Assembly (NCBI RefSeq): GCF_025994315.1
Contig: NZ_BAQE01000003.1
Reading direction: 5' to 3' (one strand)
Source of the DNA: Swaminathania salitolerans
Lineage (GTDB): Bacteria > Pseudomonadota > Alphaproteobacteria > Acetobacterales > Acetobacteraceae
Length of the DNA: 64,000 nt
Shown: piece after piece, positions 51,782 to 61,226 of the stretch
Layout of the letters: the number at the start of each line of letters is the position of its first letter
Position numbering within the stretch: the stretch's first letter is position 1
Program-made: the position numbers and the translations under genes
The notes under the pieces: generated by a model
Database searches by the model: none
Told to the model about the DNA's origin: nothing
What the model saw: the letters and a program-made list of their open reading frames with translations, nothing else

Positions 51782-53203
51782 ATGCGTGCTCTGCCTCTTT
51801 CCATTGGAACCATCCATTTCGTCGGTATCGGCGGTATCGGCATGTCGGGAATCGCGGAGGTTCTCCATATGCTGGGCTACAAGGTGCAGGGATCGGACAT
51901 CAGCGAGAACGCCAATGTCTCGCGCTTGCGCAAGCTCGGCATTGCCGTGGCGATCGGCCATGACGAGGCCAATCTCGGCGGGGCGCAGGTCGTCGTGACC
52001 TCGACGGCGGTCCGGAAGGACAATCCGGAGGTCGTGGCGGCGCGGGCCCGGCTCATTCCCGTCGTGCGACGTGCGGAAATGCTCGCCGAGCTGATGCGCC
52101 TGCGCTGGGCCGTGGCCATCGGGGGAACCCACGGCAAGACGACGACGACCAGCCTCGTCGCCTGCGTTCTCGAACAGGCCCGTCTCGATCCGACCGTGAT
52201 CAATGGCGGCATCATCGAAGCCTATGGCACCAATACGCGCATGGGCTCGGGAGACTGGATGGTCGTGGAGGCGGATGAGAGCGATGGCTCCTTCCTCCGC
52301 CTGCCCGCCGTCATCGCCGTCGTCACGAACATGGATCCCGAACATCTGGATCACTGGGGAACGGCCGAGGCGATGCAGGCGGCCTACGATCAGTTCGTCT
52401 CGAATATCCCGTTCTACGGTTTTGCCGTCCTGTGCATCGACCATCCAGCCGTTCAGCAGATGATTCCCCGGCTTTCGGATCATCGCATCGTCACCTACGG
52501 ATTCAGCCCCCAGGCGGATATCCGCGCCGACAAGCTGATTACCGACCGTCTCGGAGCCACTTTCGAGGTCGTCATCACCAACCGCACCCAGAAGACGACG
52601 CGGCGCGCCGGTCCTTTCCGCCTGCCCATGCTGGGCCAGCACAACGTGCTCAATGCCCTCGCGGCCATCGCAGTCGCGAGCGAGATGGATATCAGCGACG
52701 AGACGATCCGCCTTGCCCTCGCAGGATTCCGGGGGGTCAAACGGCGCTTCACGCGATGCGGCGATTATAACGGCATCACGGTGATCGACGATTACGGTCA
52801 TCATCCGGTCGAGATCGCCGCAGTGTTGCGCGCCGCGCGTCAGGCAGGCGCGCGCGACGTGATCGCCGTGGTGCAGCCGCATCGCTATTCGCGCCTCGAG
52901 GCGCTGTTCGGCGAATTCTGCACCTGTATGAACGATGCCGGGACGGTCATCGTCACCGACGTCTATGCGGCAGGCGAGGCACCGATCGAGGGGATGGATC
53001 GCGATGCGCTCATCGAGGGTCTCCGCGCCCGCGGTCATCGTTCGGTCGTGCCGCTTCCGGGGCCGGAACATCTGGCGGAGATGATCAATGCCATCGCAAA
53101 GCCCGGCGATTTCGTCGTGTGTCTCGGCGCGGGTACCATCACCAACTGGGCGCATGCGCTTCCGGGCCAGCTCGCCGCTCTGAACGGGAAGAGCGTATCG
53201 TGA
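51782..53203 (+). CDS. murC: UDP-N-acetylmuramate--L-alanine ligase
   Basis: MurC attaches the first stem-peptide residue. From the ATG at 51782 the 473-residue protein begins MRALPLSIGTIHFVGIGGIG, the common alphaproteobacterial start; a GTG at 51767 would add five residues. Motifs: Rossmann GIGGIGMSGIAEVL, ATP site GGTHGKTTTTSLVA, EADESDGSFLRLP, TNMDPEHLDHWG, and DDYGHHPVEIAAVL near 325-338. The stop overlaps the murB GTG. Confidence 0.96.
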   Translation: MRALPLSIGTIHFVGIGGIGMSGIAEVLHMLGYKVQGSDISENANVSRLRKLGIAVAIGHDEANLGGAQVVVTSTAVRKDNPEVVAARARLIPVVRRAEMLAELMRLRWAVAIGGTHGKTTTTSLVACVLEQARLDPTVINGGIIEAYGTNTRMGSGDWMVVEADESDGSFLRLPAVIAVVTNMDPEHLDHWGTAEAMQAAYDQFVSNIPFYGFAVLCIDHPAVQQMIPRLSDHRIVTYGFSPQADIRADKLITDRLGATFEVVITNRTQKTTRRAGPFRLPMLGQHNVLNALAAIAVASEMDISDETIRLALAGFRGVKRRFTRCGDYNGITVIDDYGHHPVEIAAVLRAARQAGARDVIAVVQPHRYSRLEALFGEFCTCMNDAGTVIVTDVYAAGEAPIEGMDRDALIEGLRARGHRSVVPLPGPEHLAEMINAIAKPGDFVVCLGAGTITNWAHALPGQLAALNGKSVS

Positions 53204-54138
53204 CCGGGTCCGTTGCGGAGATCCTGCGCGGGCTGACGCCGCGCGGCCGTCTGGGCTTCGAGACGCCGCTCGGCCCGAGAAGCTGGTTTCGCACCGGCGG
53301 CCCTGCCGAAGCGCTCTTCGTCCCCGATGATGCCGAAGATCTCGCGGACGTTCTCTCCGCTCTTCCCGCGACGGTGCCGGTCACGATGCTCGGCGCCTGC
53401 TCCAACGTGATCCTGCGCGATGGCGGCGTCCGTGGGCTGGTCGTCCGGATGGCGGGCGGGTTTTCCGAAATCCTCATCGAGGAGGACGGTCTCGTCGCGG
53501 GTGCGAGCGCGCTCGACATGATCGTCGCGGAGCGGGCGGCGCAGGCTGGTCTCGAGGGGCTGGAGTTCCTCGCCGGCATTCCGGGTTCCATCGGCGGCGC
53601 AGTCGTGATGAATGCCGGGGCCTATGAGTCGGATATCAGGACCGTACTCGACTGGGCCGAGATCCTGACGCCGGACGGCGCGATCAGACGCCTGTCGAAC
53701 GAGGCGCTCGGGTTTTCCTACCGTCATGCGACGCTGCCTGCAGGCGGCATCGTGCTGCGCGCGCGTCTTCATGCCCGCAAGGGCGATCCCGCAACCATCC
53801 GCGCCCATATCGCCAGGATCAAGACCGCGCGCGAGGCGGCACAGCCCGTCCGGGCCCGCACGGGCGGTTCGACGTTTCGCAACCCCGAGGGATACAAGGC
53901 CTGGCAACTGGTGGATGAAGCCGGATGCCGGGGGCTTCGTATGGGGGACGCGCAGGTCAGCGAGAAACACTGCAACTTCCTCCTCAATCTCGGCAATGCC
54001 ACGAGCAGCGCGCTCGAGGGACTTGGCGAGGAAGTGCGCCGCCGGGTACTGGAAAAGAGCGGCATTTCCCTCCAATGGGAGATCAAGCGTCTGGGCGAGC
54101 CCGCCCCCGCTCTGTCGCCAACAGGAGAACTGGCATGA
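53200..54138 (+). CDS. murB: UDP-N-acetylenolpyruvoylglucosamine reductase
   Basis: MurB reduces the enolpyruvyl group with NADPH and FAD. I start at the GTG at 53200, which overlaps the murC TGA (GTGA), giving 312 residues. Motifs: NTWFRTGG-like SWFRTGGPAE, LGACSNVILRDGG (FAD), GIPGSIGGAVVMNAGAYESDI, YRHATLP and the catalytic Ser in GGSTFRNP, with Glu in SEKHCNFLLN nearby. It resembles type II MurB. It overlaps ddl by four bases. Confidence 0.95.
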   Translation: MTGSVAEILRGLTPRGRLGFETPLGPRSWFRTGGPAEALFVPDDAEDLADVLSALPATVPVTMLGACSNVILRDGGVRGLVVRMAGGFSEILIEEDGLVAGASALDMIVAERAAQAGLEGLEFLAGIPGSIGGAVVMNAGAYESDIRTVLDWAEILTPDGAIRRLSNEALGFSYRHATLPAGGIVLRARLHARKGDPATIRAHIARIKTAREAAQPVRARTGGSTFRNPEGYKAWQLVDEAGCRGLRMGDAQVSEKHCNFLLNLGNATSSALEGLGEEVRRRVLEKSGISLQWEIKRLGEPAPALSPTGELA

Positions 54139-55079
54139 GCAAGAGCCTTTCCGTCGCGGTCCTCCAGGGAGGCACATCGAGCGAACGTTCCGTCAGCCTC
54201 CGGAGCGGTGCCGGCGTTGCGGCGGCTCTGCACGAAGCCGGGCATCGCGTCACGACGGTCGATGCCGGAGCGGATCTGATCGCGACGATCGAGGCCTTGC
54301 GCGCGGCTGCGCCCGACGTCGTGTTCAATGCCCTTCACGGGCCGCTCGGAGAGGATGGCGCCATACAGGGCGTGCTCGAATGGCTCGGCCTTCCCTATAC
54401 GCATTCCTCCGTGCGGGCATCGGCGCTGGCCATGGACAAGGATGCATCGCGTCGGGTCTTCGCCGCCGCGGGACTGCCTGTCGCGGAAGGGCGGGTGGTC
54501 ACGATGGAGGCGCTGGCCGAGGCCGACCCTCTCCCCCCGCCCTATGTCGTCAAACCCGTGGCCGAGGGGTCTTCCTTCGGTGTCGAGATCGTGCGTGAGG
54601 GCGACAACAGACGGGCCGATATCGCCAGACGCTGGGCCTACGGACGCGAAGCGCTCGTCGAGGCCTTCATTCCGGGCCGGGAGCTTACCGTTGCCGTGCT
54701 CGGCGATCGCGCCCTGACCGTGACGGATATCGTGGCGGCTTCTCCGACGGGAGATTTCTACGATTTCGATGCCAAATACGCCCCGGGATGCTCGGTGCAT
54801 CATCTGCCCGCCGCGCTCCCGCCTGAAATCTTCGAGCAGGCGCTCCGCCATGCGGAGGCAGCTCACCGGGCGCTCGGCTGTTCGGGCGCGACGCGGTCCG
54901 ATTTCCGTTTCGATGAGGATACGTCGCGTCTGGTCCTTCTCGAGGTCAATACGCAACCCGGAATGACACCGACCTCGCTCCTGCCCGAGCAGGCGGCGCA
55001 TTGCGGGATATCCTATCCCGATCTCTGCGACTGGATCGTCAGGGAAGCACTCGAAAGACGGGGGCTGCCCACGCAATGA
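54135..55079 (+). CDS. ddl: D-alanine--D-alanine ligase
   Basis: Ddl joins two D-Ala for the MurF reaction. From the ATG at 54135, overlapping the murB stop, the 314-residue protein has the ATP-grasp motifs: VLQGGTSSERSVSLRSG, NALHGPLGEDGAIQG, YTHSSVRASALAMDK, VVKPVAEGSSFGVEI, LVEAFIPGRELTVAV and LEVNTQPGMTPTSLLPEQA. The Tyr/Ser set that gives D-Ala specificity is as in normal DdlB. It overlaps ftsQ. Confidence 0.96.
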   Translation: MSKSLSVAVLQGGTSSERSVSLRSGAGVAAALHEAGHRVTTVDAGADLIATIEALRAAAPDVVFNALHGPLGEDGAIQGVLEWLGLPYTHSSVRASALAMDKDASRRVFAAAGLPVAEGRVVTMEALAEADPLPPPYVVKPVAEGSSFGVEIVREGDNRRADIARRWAYGREALVEAFIPGRELTVAVLGDRALTVTDIVAASPTGDFYDFDAKYAPGCSVHHLPAALPPEIFEQALRHAEAAHRALGCSGATRSDFRFDEDTSRLVLLEVNTQPGMTPTSLLPEQAAHCGISYPDLCDWIVREALERRGLPTQ

Positions 55080-56032
55080 AGCGACGGGAGGACATGCCGA
55101 CCCGTGGCGCCATGAACCAGGATCGCCCTTCGCGGCTCGTCCTGTTCGTGCGGCGCCACCGACGCGGGTTGCGCACGCTGCTCGGCCTGTCTTTCGTTCT
55201 GGTTCTCTGCCTCGCTGGCGCGGCGGCCCTGCGGCTCTCCACCTCCGATCTGCGCTTTGCGCCCTATCGGGCGAAGCTCGTCCAGTACATCCCGTTCCGG
55301 ATCCAGACGATCCGTGTCGAGGGCCGCAGCCTCACCGGAGAGAACGAACTCATGAACGCGCTCGGCACGACGGTCGGACAGCCCATTTTCGGGTTCTCCG
55401 TCTCGGCTGCACGCGACCGTATCGACGCCCTGCCTTTCGTCGATCACGCGACGGTGGAACGCCACATGCCCGACACGGTGGTGATCAAGATCGTCGAGCG
55501 CAGTCCCATCGCGGTCTGGCAGGATCGCGGGCGTTTCATCCTGATCAACCGCGCCGGAGAAAAGGTTCCCGATCAGGGTTTGGAGGGAAAGAACGGCCAG
55601 GCCTTTCTCAAGCTCCCCCTGGTGGTGGGTGAAGGCGCGAATACCGCGGCCTCCGCTCTGGTCGATGCGCTCAACGCGCATCCGGATGTCAGGGCGTTCG
55701 TCATCGCGGCAACCCGGATCGGGCAGAGGCGCTGGACCCTGACACTACGCGACGGCACCTCGGTCCTGTTGCCGGAAGGGCGCGAGGATGTCGCCCTCGG
55801 CCGGCTCGGAGAATACCAGACGCGATTCAGGCTTCTGGAACGCCCCGTCACCTCCATCGATATGAGACTGCCCGACAGGATGATCATCCACCAGGCACCC
55901 GGATCGCAGGGCGCATCCTCCGCCTCGGGGCAGAAAGCCCGGCCGGAATCCGCCCCGCCATCCTCTTCATCCGCGTCGCATCAGACCCGCCATCCCTCTT
56001 CCCCCAGTCCAGATGGAGCCACACCCCGATGA
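55076..56032 (+). CDS. ftsQ: Cell division protein FtsQ
   Basis: FtsQ is a bitopic division protein linking early and late divisome parts. The 318-residue protein has a basic N-terminus, a membrane helix (LLGLSFVLVLCLAGAAAL, about 41-58), a POTRA domain (IQTIRVEGRSLTGENELMNALG; DALPFVDHATVERHMPDTVVIKIVERSPIAVWQD) and the beta domain (GLGRLGEYQTRFRLL-like ending LPDRMIIH). The C-terminal 50 residues are Ser/Pro-rich. It overlaps ddl and ftsA by four bases each. Confidence 0.93.
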   Translation: MKRREDMPTRGAMNQDRPSRLVLFVRRHRRGLRTLLGLSFVLVLCLAGAAALRLSTSDLRFAPYRAKLVQYIPFRIQTIRVEGRSLTGENELMNALGTTVGQPIFGFSVSAARDRIDALPFVDHATVERHMPDTVVIKIVERSPIAVWQDRGRFILINRAGEKVPDQGLEGKNGQAFLKLPLVVGEGANTAASALVDALNAHPDVRAFVIAATRIGQRRWTLTLRDGTSVLLPEGREDVALGRLGEYQTRFRLLERPVTSIDMRLPDRMIIHQAPGSQGASSASGQKARPESAPPSSSSASHQTRHPSSPSPDGATPR

Positions 56033-57420
56033 ACGATCTCGTGGTCACCGAGAAGGAGCCCCCCCGCAAGCGCCGACGCCGCAGCCGCGCGCTCCTGCCG
56101 GTCAACACGGGACGGTCGGGTCATGAGCGCCCGGAAGAGCATATCCTCTCCCTGCCTCCCGCCGACGAGCCTGCCATTCCGCGCGGGTGGCGGTTCGGCA
56201 CGTTCGGCGTTCTCGATATCGGCTCGACCAAGATGACCTGCCTGATCGGACGCGGCGAGGCGGATGGGAGCCTGCGCGTTCTCGGTTATGGCTGGCGTCG
56301 TTCACGCGGCATACGCAATGGCAACATCGTCGATCTCAGGGAGGCCGAACAGGCGATCCGGGCCACGGTCGGCCAGGCGGAAGATGCCGCCGACCGGCGT
56401 CTCGACACGATTGCGGTCAATCTGTCCTGCGGCCATCCCGAAAGCCGGCTCTTCAATGCACGCATGCCGATCGGCGGCCGCGAAGTCAGCGATACCGACA
56501 TGGCGCGCGTCGTATCCGAGGGGCAGGCGCGGGCCTATACCGAGGGGCGAACGGTCATCCATACCCTGCCCATCGGCTATGCGGTGGACGATACCTACGG
56601 GATCGTCGATCCGCGCGGGCAGGTCTGCGAGCAGCTCACGGCCCGCCTGCATGTGGTCGATTCCGCGACGGCTGCGGTCCGTACGCTCGACTCGGTTCTG
56701 ACCCGTGCGGAACTGAAGATGACGAGCCTCGTCTCCTCCTCTCTCGCCTCCGGGCTCTCGGTTCTGGATGCCGATGAGCGCGAGCTCGGCGCGACGGTCG
56801 TGGATATGGGCGGCGGCACCACCTCGCTTGCGGTGTTCGGCGAGGGCATGTTGCTGCATACCGCGTTCCTTCCGGTCGGTGGGCTGCATGTCACGCGCGA
56901 TCTTGCGGGCATGCTCTCGACCTCGCTCGACGAGGCCGAGCGGCTCAAGACGAAATACGGCGCCGCCGAACTGTCATCGGAGGACAGCAGCGAACTCGTG
57001 ACGCTGCAGAAGATCGGCGAGAATGCGGGCAGCCTGACCACCGTATCGCGGGCCCGACTCGTCTCGGCCATCAGACCGCGCATCGAGGAGACGCTGGAAC
57101 TGGTCCGGGATCGTCTGGACGATGCCGGTTTCGGCCGTACCGGGCGCGAACGGGTGGTTCTGACGGGAGGGGCCTCCCTTCTCGACGGGGTCGGACCGAT
57201 GGCAGCCCGTATTCTCGACCGGCCGGTGCGGCTCGGACGCCCGCTGGGCATCGTCGGCCTGCCGGAGATCGGCGCGAATTCGGCCGGTTTCTCGACAGCC
57301 TCGGGCCTTCTCGCCTGGGCGGCCGGCGCCGATCGGGGATTTCACGACGCAGACTCACCCGAACCCCGACCGAATGGCATGCTAAAGCGGCTCGTTCATT
57401 TCATTAGGGGTCGCGCGTAA
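56029..57420 (+). CDS. ftsA: Cell division protein FtsA
   Basis: FtsA is the actin-like membrane tether of FtsZ. The 463-residue protein has the phosphate loop LDIGSTKMTCLIGRGE near 63, the 1C region with VNLSCGHPESRLF, the second phosphate loop VVDMGGGTTSLAVF and VLTGGASLLDGV. It ends in an amphipathic helix (MLKRLVHFIRGRA) that binds the membrane. The N-terminal about 55 residues are an Arg-rich extension before the fold. Followed by an 84-base gap to ftsZ. Confidence 0.95.
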   Translation: MNDLVVTEKEPPRKRRRRSRALLPVNTGRSGHERPEEHILSLPPADEPAIPRGWRFGTFGVLDIGSTKMTCLIGRGEADGSLRVLGYGWRRSRGIRNGNIVDLREAEQAIRATVGQAEDAADRRLDTIAVNLSCGHPESRLFNARMPIGGREVSDTDMARVVSEGQARAYTEGRTVIHTLPIGYAVDDTYGIVDPRGQVCEQLTARLHVVDSATAAVRTLDSVLTRAELKMTSLVSSSLASGLSVLDADERELGATVVDMGGGTTSLAVFGEGMLLHTAFLPVGGLHVTRDLAGMLSTSLDEAERLKTKYGAAELSSEDSSELVTLQKIGENAGSLTTVSRARLVSAIRPRIEETLELVRDRLDDAGFGRTGRERVVLTGGASLLDGVGPMAARILDRPVRLGRPLGIVGLPEIGANSAGFSTASGLLAWAAGADRGFHDADSPEPRPNGMLKRLVHFIRGRA

Positions 57421-57504
57421 GAAAAAAGTCACTTATTGTGAATTACGCTCTTCAGTCATCTCGTTGAATTTCGGGACTGATTCCAGCCCTTTTCGGATTT
57501 CGCC

Positions 57505-58998
57505 ATGACGCTCAATCTTACCGCACCGCAATATAATTACTCTGACTTCTCGCCGCGCATCACCGTGATCGGTGTGGGCGGTGGCGGCATGAATGCCGTC
57601 AACAACATGATCGAGATGCAGTTGCAGGGCGTCGAGTTCGTCGTGGCCAATACCGATGCGCAGGCACTCGCGGGCTCCCGTGCCGAGAGACGGGTCCAGC
57701 TCGGCCCGCATCTGACCCAGGGTCTGGGCGCCGGTGCGAAACCGGAGATCGGCAAGGCTGCGGCCGAAGAGGCTGCCGACGAGATCAGCCGTCACATCGA
57801 CGGCGCGCATATGGTGTTCGTTACGGCCGGTATGGGCGGCGGTACGGGAACGGGCGCCGCGCCGGTGATCGCGAAGATGGCGAGGGATCGCAAGATCCTG
57901 ACGGTTGGCGTCGTGAGCACGCCTTTCGGCTTCGAGGGCGCGCGACGCAAGAAGATCGCCGATGCCGGGATTGCCGAGCTCCAGCAATATGTCGATACGC
58001 TGATCGTGATCCCGAACCAGAATCTCTTCCGCATGGCCACCATGCACACGACGCTGCGCGAAGCGTTCAAGATGGCGGACGAAGTCCTTTACATGGGCGT
58101 GCGCGGCGTGACGGATCTGATGCTGGCCCCGGGGCTCATCAATCTCGATTTCGCCGATATCCGGACCGTGATGGCCGAGATGGGCAAGGCCATGATGGGA
58201 ACCGGCGAAGCCGAGGGCGAGGATCGCGCGCTCGAGGCCGCCAATCGCGCCATCTCCAATCCGCTTCTCGACGATTCGTCCATGTCGGGCGCCAAGGGCC
58301 TTCTGATCAACATCACCGGCGGTGACGATCTTACCCTTTATGAAGTCGATCAGGCTGCCGAACGCATCAGGCAGGAAGTGGCCGAGGACGCGACGATCAT
58401 CTGGGGGTCTGCCATCGATTCCTCTCTCAACGGTCGTATCCGCGTCTCGGTGGTTGCAACCGGAATCGACGGAAGCCGCCCCGTAAAGGCAGAGGAAACG
58501 GAAGAGCTTCCCGAATCTCCGGTCGAGGACGCACCGGTGGCTCCCGACGGGGCGGAAATCACCCAGGGAGGCACCCAGCCGCCGTTCCAGCCCGCATCGA
58601 CCTATGCCTCGGTTCCGCGTCAGCAGCCTCATTACGCCCTCGATGGCCAGAACCAGGGGAACAATCAGGGCCAGGCGCAGTCTGCCCCTTCTCCGCATTC
58701 GGTTCCGCCTCAGGCCGCCAAGAACGGCTCCGCACCCTCGCCCCGTTCGGGTCTGTTTTCCGACCAGCCCCAGCGTCAGGCACCGGAGCCCCAGAGCCAG
58801 CCGCGCAGCCTGTTCGGTATCGTGACCGGTGCGCTGCGTGGCCGTTCGTCGCAGCCCGCACCTGCCCCTTATGAGGAACAGAGGACGGAGCCCACGGTGG
58901 TCGAGCGCGAGGAGAGCGTCAGAGGCAGCGGTCACGGCTCGGGTCATGAGCCCGGCGACGAAAACGGACTGGATATTCCCGCCTTCCTGCGACGCTAG
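57505..58998 (+). CDS. ftsZ: Cell division protein FtsZ
   Basis: FtsZ is the tubulin-like GTPase that forms the division ring. The 497-residue protein has VIGVGGGGMNAVNNM near residue 16, the tubulin signature GGGTGTG at about 111-117, and the T7 loop with NLDFADIRTVMAEMGKAMMG. After residue about 330 comes a 150-residue disordered linker rich in Pro, Gln and Ser, ending in the conserved peptide DIPAFLRR that binds FtsA. The long linker is typical of alphaproteobacteria. It follows ftsA on its own 84-base leader. Confidence 0.97.
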   Translation: MTLNLTAPQYNYSDFSPRITVIGVGGGGMNAVNNMIEMQLQGVEFVVANTDAQALAGSRAERRVQLGPHLTQGLGAGAKPEIGKAAAEEAADEISRHIDGAHMVFVTAGMGGGTGTGAAPVIAKMARDRKILTVGVVSTPFGFEGARRKKIADAGIAELQQYVDTLIVIPNQNLFRMATMHTTLREAFKMADEVLYMGVRGVTDLMLAPGLINLDFADIRTVMAEMGKAMMGTGEAEGEDRALEAANRAISNPLLDDSSMSGAKGLLINITGGDDLTLYEVDQAAERIRQEVAEDATIIWGSAIDSSLNGRIRVSVVATGIDGSRPVKAEETEELPESPVEDAPVAPDGAEITQGGTQPPFQPASTYASVPRQQPHYALDGQNQGNNQGQAQSAPSPHSVPPQAAKNGSAPSPRSGLFSDQPQRQAPEPQSQPRSLFGIVTGALRGRSSQPAPAPYEEQRTEPTVVEREESVRGSGHGSGHEPGDENGLDIPAFLRR

Positions 58999-59032
58999 GC
59001 ATTTGCGGGCAAGACACAGAACGAAACGATTA

Positions 59033-59082
59033 AAAACGTTTTGAATCATGGCCTTAGCCCGTAATGTTTGGCAATAAACATT
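59033..59082. promoter_or_regulatory. Inverted repeats in the ftsZ-lpxC gap
   Basis: The 170-base gap has the palindrome AAAACGTTTT (59033-59042) and a perfect inverted repeat AATGTTT-N6-AAACATT (59063-59082). Neither has a T-tract, so operators are more likely than terminators. TTGACT at 59081 could be a -35 for lpxC but I see no good -10 at the right distance. Confidence 0.35.
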
Positions 59083-59168
59083 GACTGGTCGGCGCGCCCG
59101 TTTCCCGGTTACTGCTTTATTCGGATACTGGACTTATAAGACCGGGCAGCAAGGAGCATATATCAGTC

Positions 59169-60191
59169 ATGCAGATCACGGCCGAGATTCCGTACCGCAC
59201 GCCGATCGCTCCTTCCACGCCCTCTTTGCCTGCCAGATCTTCCACAGCCCTTCCGGGACGCGCATCGCGCGCAACCCGGGTGGCAGCCTCTCACCAGACC
59301 ACTCTCAACGAAGCCATCACCTGCGTCGGCACCGGGCTTCACAGCGGCGCCCAGGTCCGCATGACCCTCCATCCAGCCGAGGCAGGACACGGGATCGTGT
59401 TCCGGCGTACCGATTGCGGGGACACGCCCCTCATCCCCGCCCTTTACGACCATGTGGTCGATACGCGGCTCAGCACGGTCATCGCTCATCCCGATGCCCC
59501 GTCCATCCGTGTCGCGACCATCGAGCATCTCATGGCGGCGTTGCACGCCAACCGGGTCGACAACGCGCTGATCGATATCGACGGCCCCGAGACTCCGGTC
59601 CTCGACGGTTCTGCTGCCGAGTTCGATTTCCTGCTCCAATGCGCCGGGTCGCGCGTGCTGGACGCGCCGCGCGCGGTTATCGAGATTCTCCGCCATGTCG
59701 TCGTCGAGGAGGCCAACGGCGCCTTCGCCGAGCTGCGCCCGGCGCGTTCGGGGCTCGCTCTCGCCATGTCCATCGATTTCGATGCCTCCGTGATCGGCCA
59801 GCAGCGTCATGCCATGCCCCTCACGCCGGAGCGTTTCAGGCAGGAGGTGAGCTTCTGCCGCACCTTCGTCGACCGGCAGGAAATCGAGGCCCTCAGAAAG
59901 ATCGGCCTTGCCCGGGGAGGCTCTCTGGACAATGCGATCGTCGTCGATGGCGATGGCGTACTCAATCCGTGCGGCCTGCGTCATCCCAAGGAATTCGTCC
60001 GCCACAAGCTGATGGACGCCGTGGGCGATCTCTATCTCGCGGGACACACGCTCCAGGCCGGATTCATGGGACATAAATCGGGTCACGGTCTCAACAACCG
60101 CCTGCTGCGCGCTGTATTCGCCTCGCAGGAGAACTGGCGTCTCGTCGGGACCGACAGGGCCGCCGCACAGACACTGGCCGTGTCGGCCTGA
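59169..60191 (+). CDS. lpxC: UDP-3-O-acyl-N-acetylglucosamine deacetylase
   Basis: LpxC is the zinc deacetylase that commits to lipid A synthesis. The 340-residue protein has a 35-residue N-terminal extension, then TLNEAITCVGTGLHSG. Zinc ligands are His120 in IEHLMAAL, His279 and Asp283 in RHKLMDAVGD; the catalytic His306 is in HKSGHGLNN. The ending with LVGTDRAAAQTLAVSA is short. ftsZ then lpxC is a common order. Confidence 0.95.
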   Translation: MQITAEIPYRTPIAPSTPSLPARSSTALPGRASRATRVAASHQTTLNEAITCVGTGLHSGAQVRMTLHPAEAGHGIVFRRTDCGDTPLIPALYDHVVDTRLSTVIAHPDAPSIRVATIEHLMAALHANRVDNALIDIDGPETPVLDGSAAEFDFLLQCAGSRVLDAPRAVIEILRHVVVEEANGAFAELRPARSGLALAMSIDFDASVIGQQRHAMPLTPERFRQEVSFCRTFVDRQEIEALRKIGLARGGSLDNAIVVDGDGVLNPCGLRHPKEFVRHKLMDAVGDLYLAGHTLQAGFMGHKSGHGLNNRLLRAVFASQENWRLVGTDRAAAQTLAVSA

Positions 60192-60269
60192 GAAACGACG
60201 CGCTTACGGGCAGGTCTTCCGCGAATGGCAAGGCATGATATAAGACGCTTCGTCAGTGGAAGAGTCGGC

Positions 60270-61148
60270 ATGCATCAGAACACAGATCCTCACGTAACTC
60301 CTGCGCGCGCAATCCAGCGTATCGGCTGCGCAATGATGGCCAGCAGTTTCCTGTTGCTGAGCGGATGTGCGCTCTTTTCCAACAAGGAACAGCCGAAAAC
60401 CCCCAAGGTGGCGAGCGCCGAAACACTGTACAATTACGGCATCGATGCCCTGCACTCGAAGCGCTATACGCTGGCGAGCGGCGAATTCGAACTGCTCCAG
60501 CAGAATTATCCCTATTCCGGCTATGTCGGAAATGCGGAGCTGATGGAGGGGTACGCATATTATCTCCAGGGCGAATATGCGTTGTCCGTGCAGCAGCTCG
60601 AACGCTATCTTCTCCTGCATCCGACGAGCCCCGACGCAGCCTATGCCTATTATCTGCGCGCGCTCTGCTATTACGAGCAGATCGCCGAGGTCCAGCGCGA
60701 CCAGCAGGGAACCGTCGAGGCCCTGAACGCCCTCGAGGAGGTCGTGACCCGCTTCCCGCAGACGGCCTATGCCCGCGATGCGCAGCTCAAGATCGATCTC
60801 TGCCGCGATCATCTCGCGGGCAAGGAAATGCTGGTCGGGCGCTATTACCAGCAGCAGCATATCTACGAGGCCGCACTCGGACGCTATCAGCGCGTGGTGC
60901 AGGACTTCCAGACGACCAATCACGTGGCCGAGGCGCTCGAACGACTGGTCGAGGTGGATCTCGAACTCGGCCTCGTCGACGAGGCGCGCAAGAATGCCGC
61001 TGTTCTCGGATATAACTATCCCGACAGCCAGTGGTATCGTTACAGCTACAATATCCTCCGCAATCACGGCCTCCTGCCCGATCACAGCGTCAAGCCCACC
61101 TCGAAGCAACGGGGATTTTTCGGGCGCATGTGGCACGCCGTTTTCTGA
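60270..61148 (+). CDS. bamD: Outer membrane protein assembly factor BamD
   Basis: BamD is an essential lipoprotein of the BAM complex made of TPR helices. From the ATG at 60270 (GGAAGAG upstream) the signal peptide ends at the lipobox LLSGC with Cys33. TPR-like repeats follow: AETLYNYGIDALHSKRYTLASGEF, AELMEGYAYYLQGEYALSVQQLERYL, and YYQQQHIYEAALGRYQRVVQDF. The 292-residue length is normal. An upstream in-frame ATG at 60225 would only lengthen the leader. It works with BamE, encoded at 4122. Confidence 0.94.
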   Translation: MHQNTDPHVTPARAIQRIGCAMMASSFLLLSGCALFSNKEQPKTPKVASAETLYNYGIDALHSKRYTLASGEFELLQQNYPYSGYVGNAELMEGYAYYLQGEYALSVQQLERYLLLHPTSPDAAYAYYLRALCYYEQIAEVQRDQQGTVEALNALEEVVTRFPQTAYARDAQLKIDLCRDHLAGKEMLVGRYYQQQHIYEAALGRYQRVVQDFQTTNHVAEALERLVEVDLELGLVDEARKNAAVLGYNYPDSQWYRYSYNILRNHGLLPDHSVKPTSKQRGFFGRMWHAVF

Positions 61149-61226
61149 GCGTTCCGACGCTTTTCCGCCGGAGCGCCGGAGCGCGCCCGGCGTAATCTCC
61201 GGCCGGACCCTGCAGGACCCCAGATC

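Noticed and set aside
50498..53155. 885-residue open frame on the minus strand across murG, murC and part of murB
   Set aside because: It mirrors strongly recognised plus-strand genes; GC-rich codon bias leaves the complementary frame open. The translation shows no family pattern.
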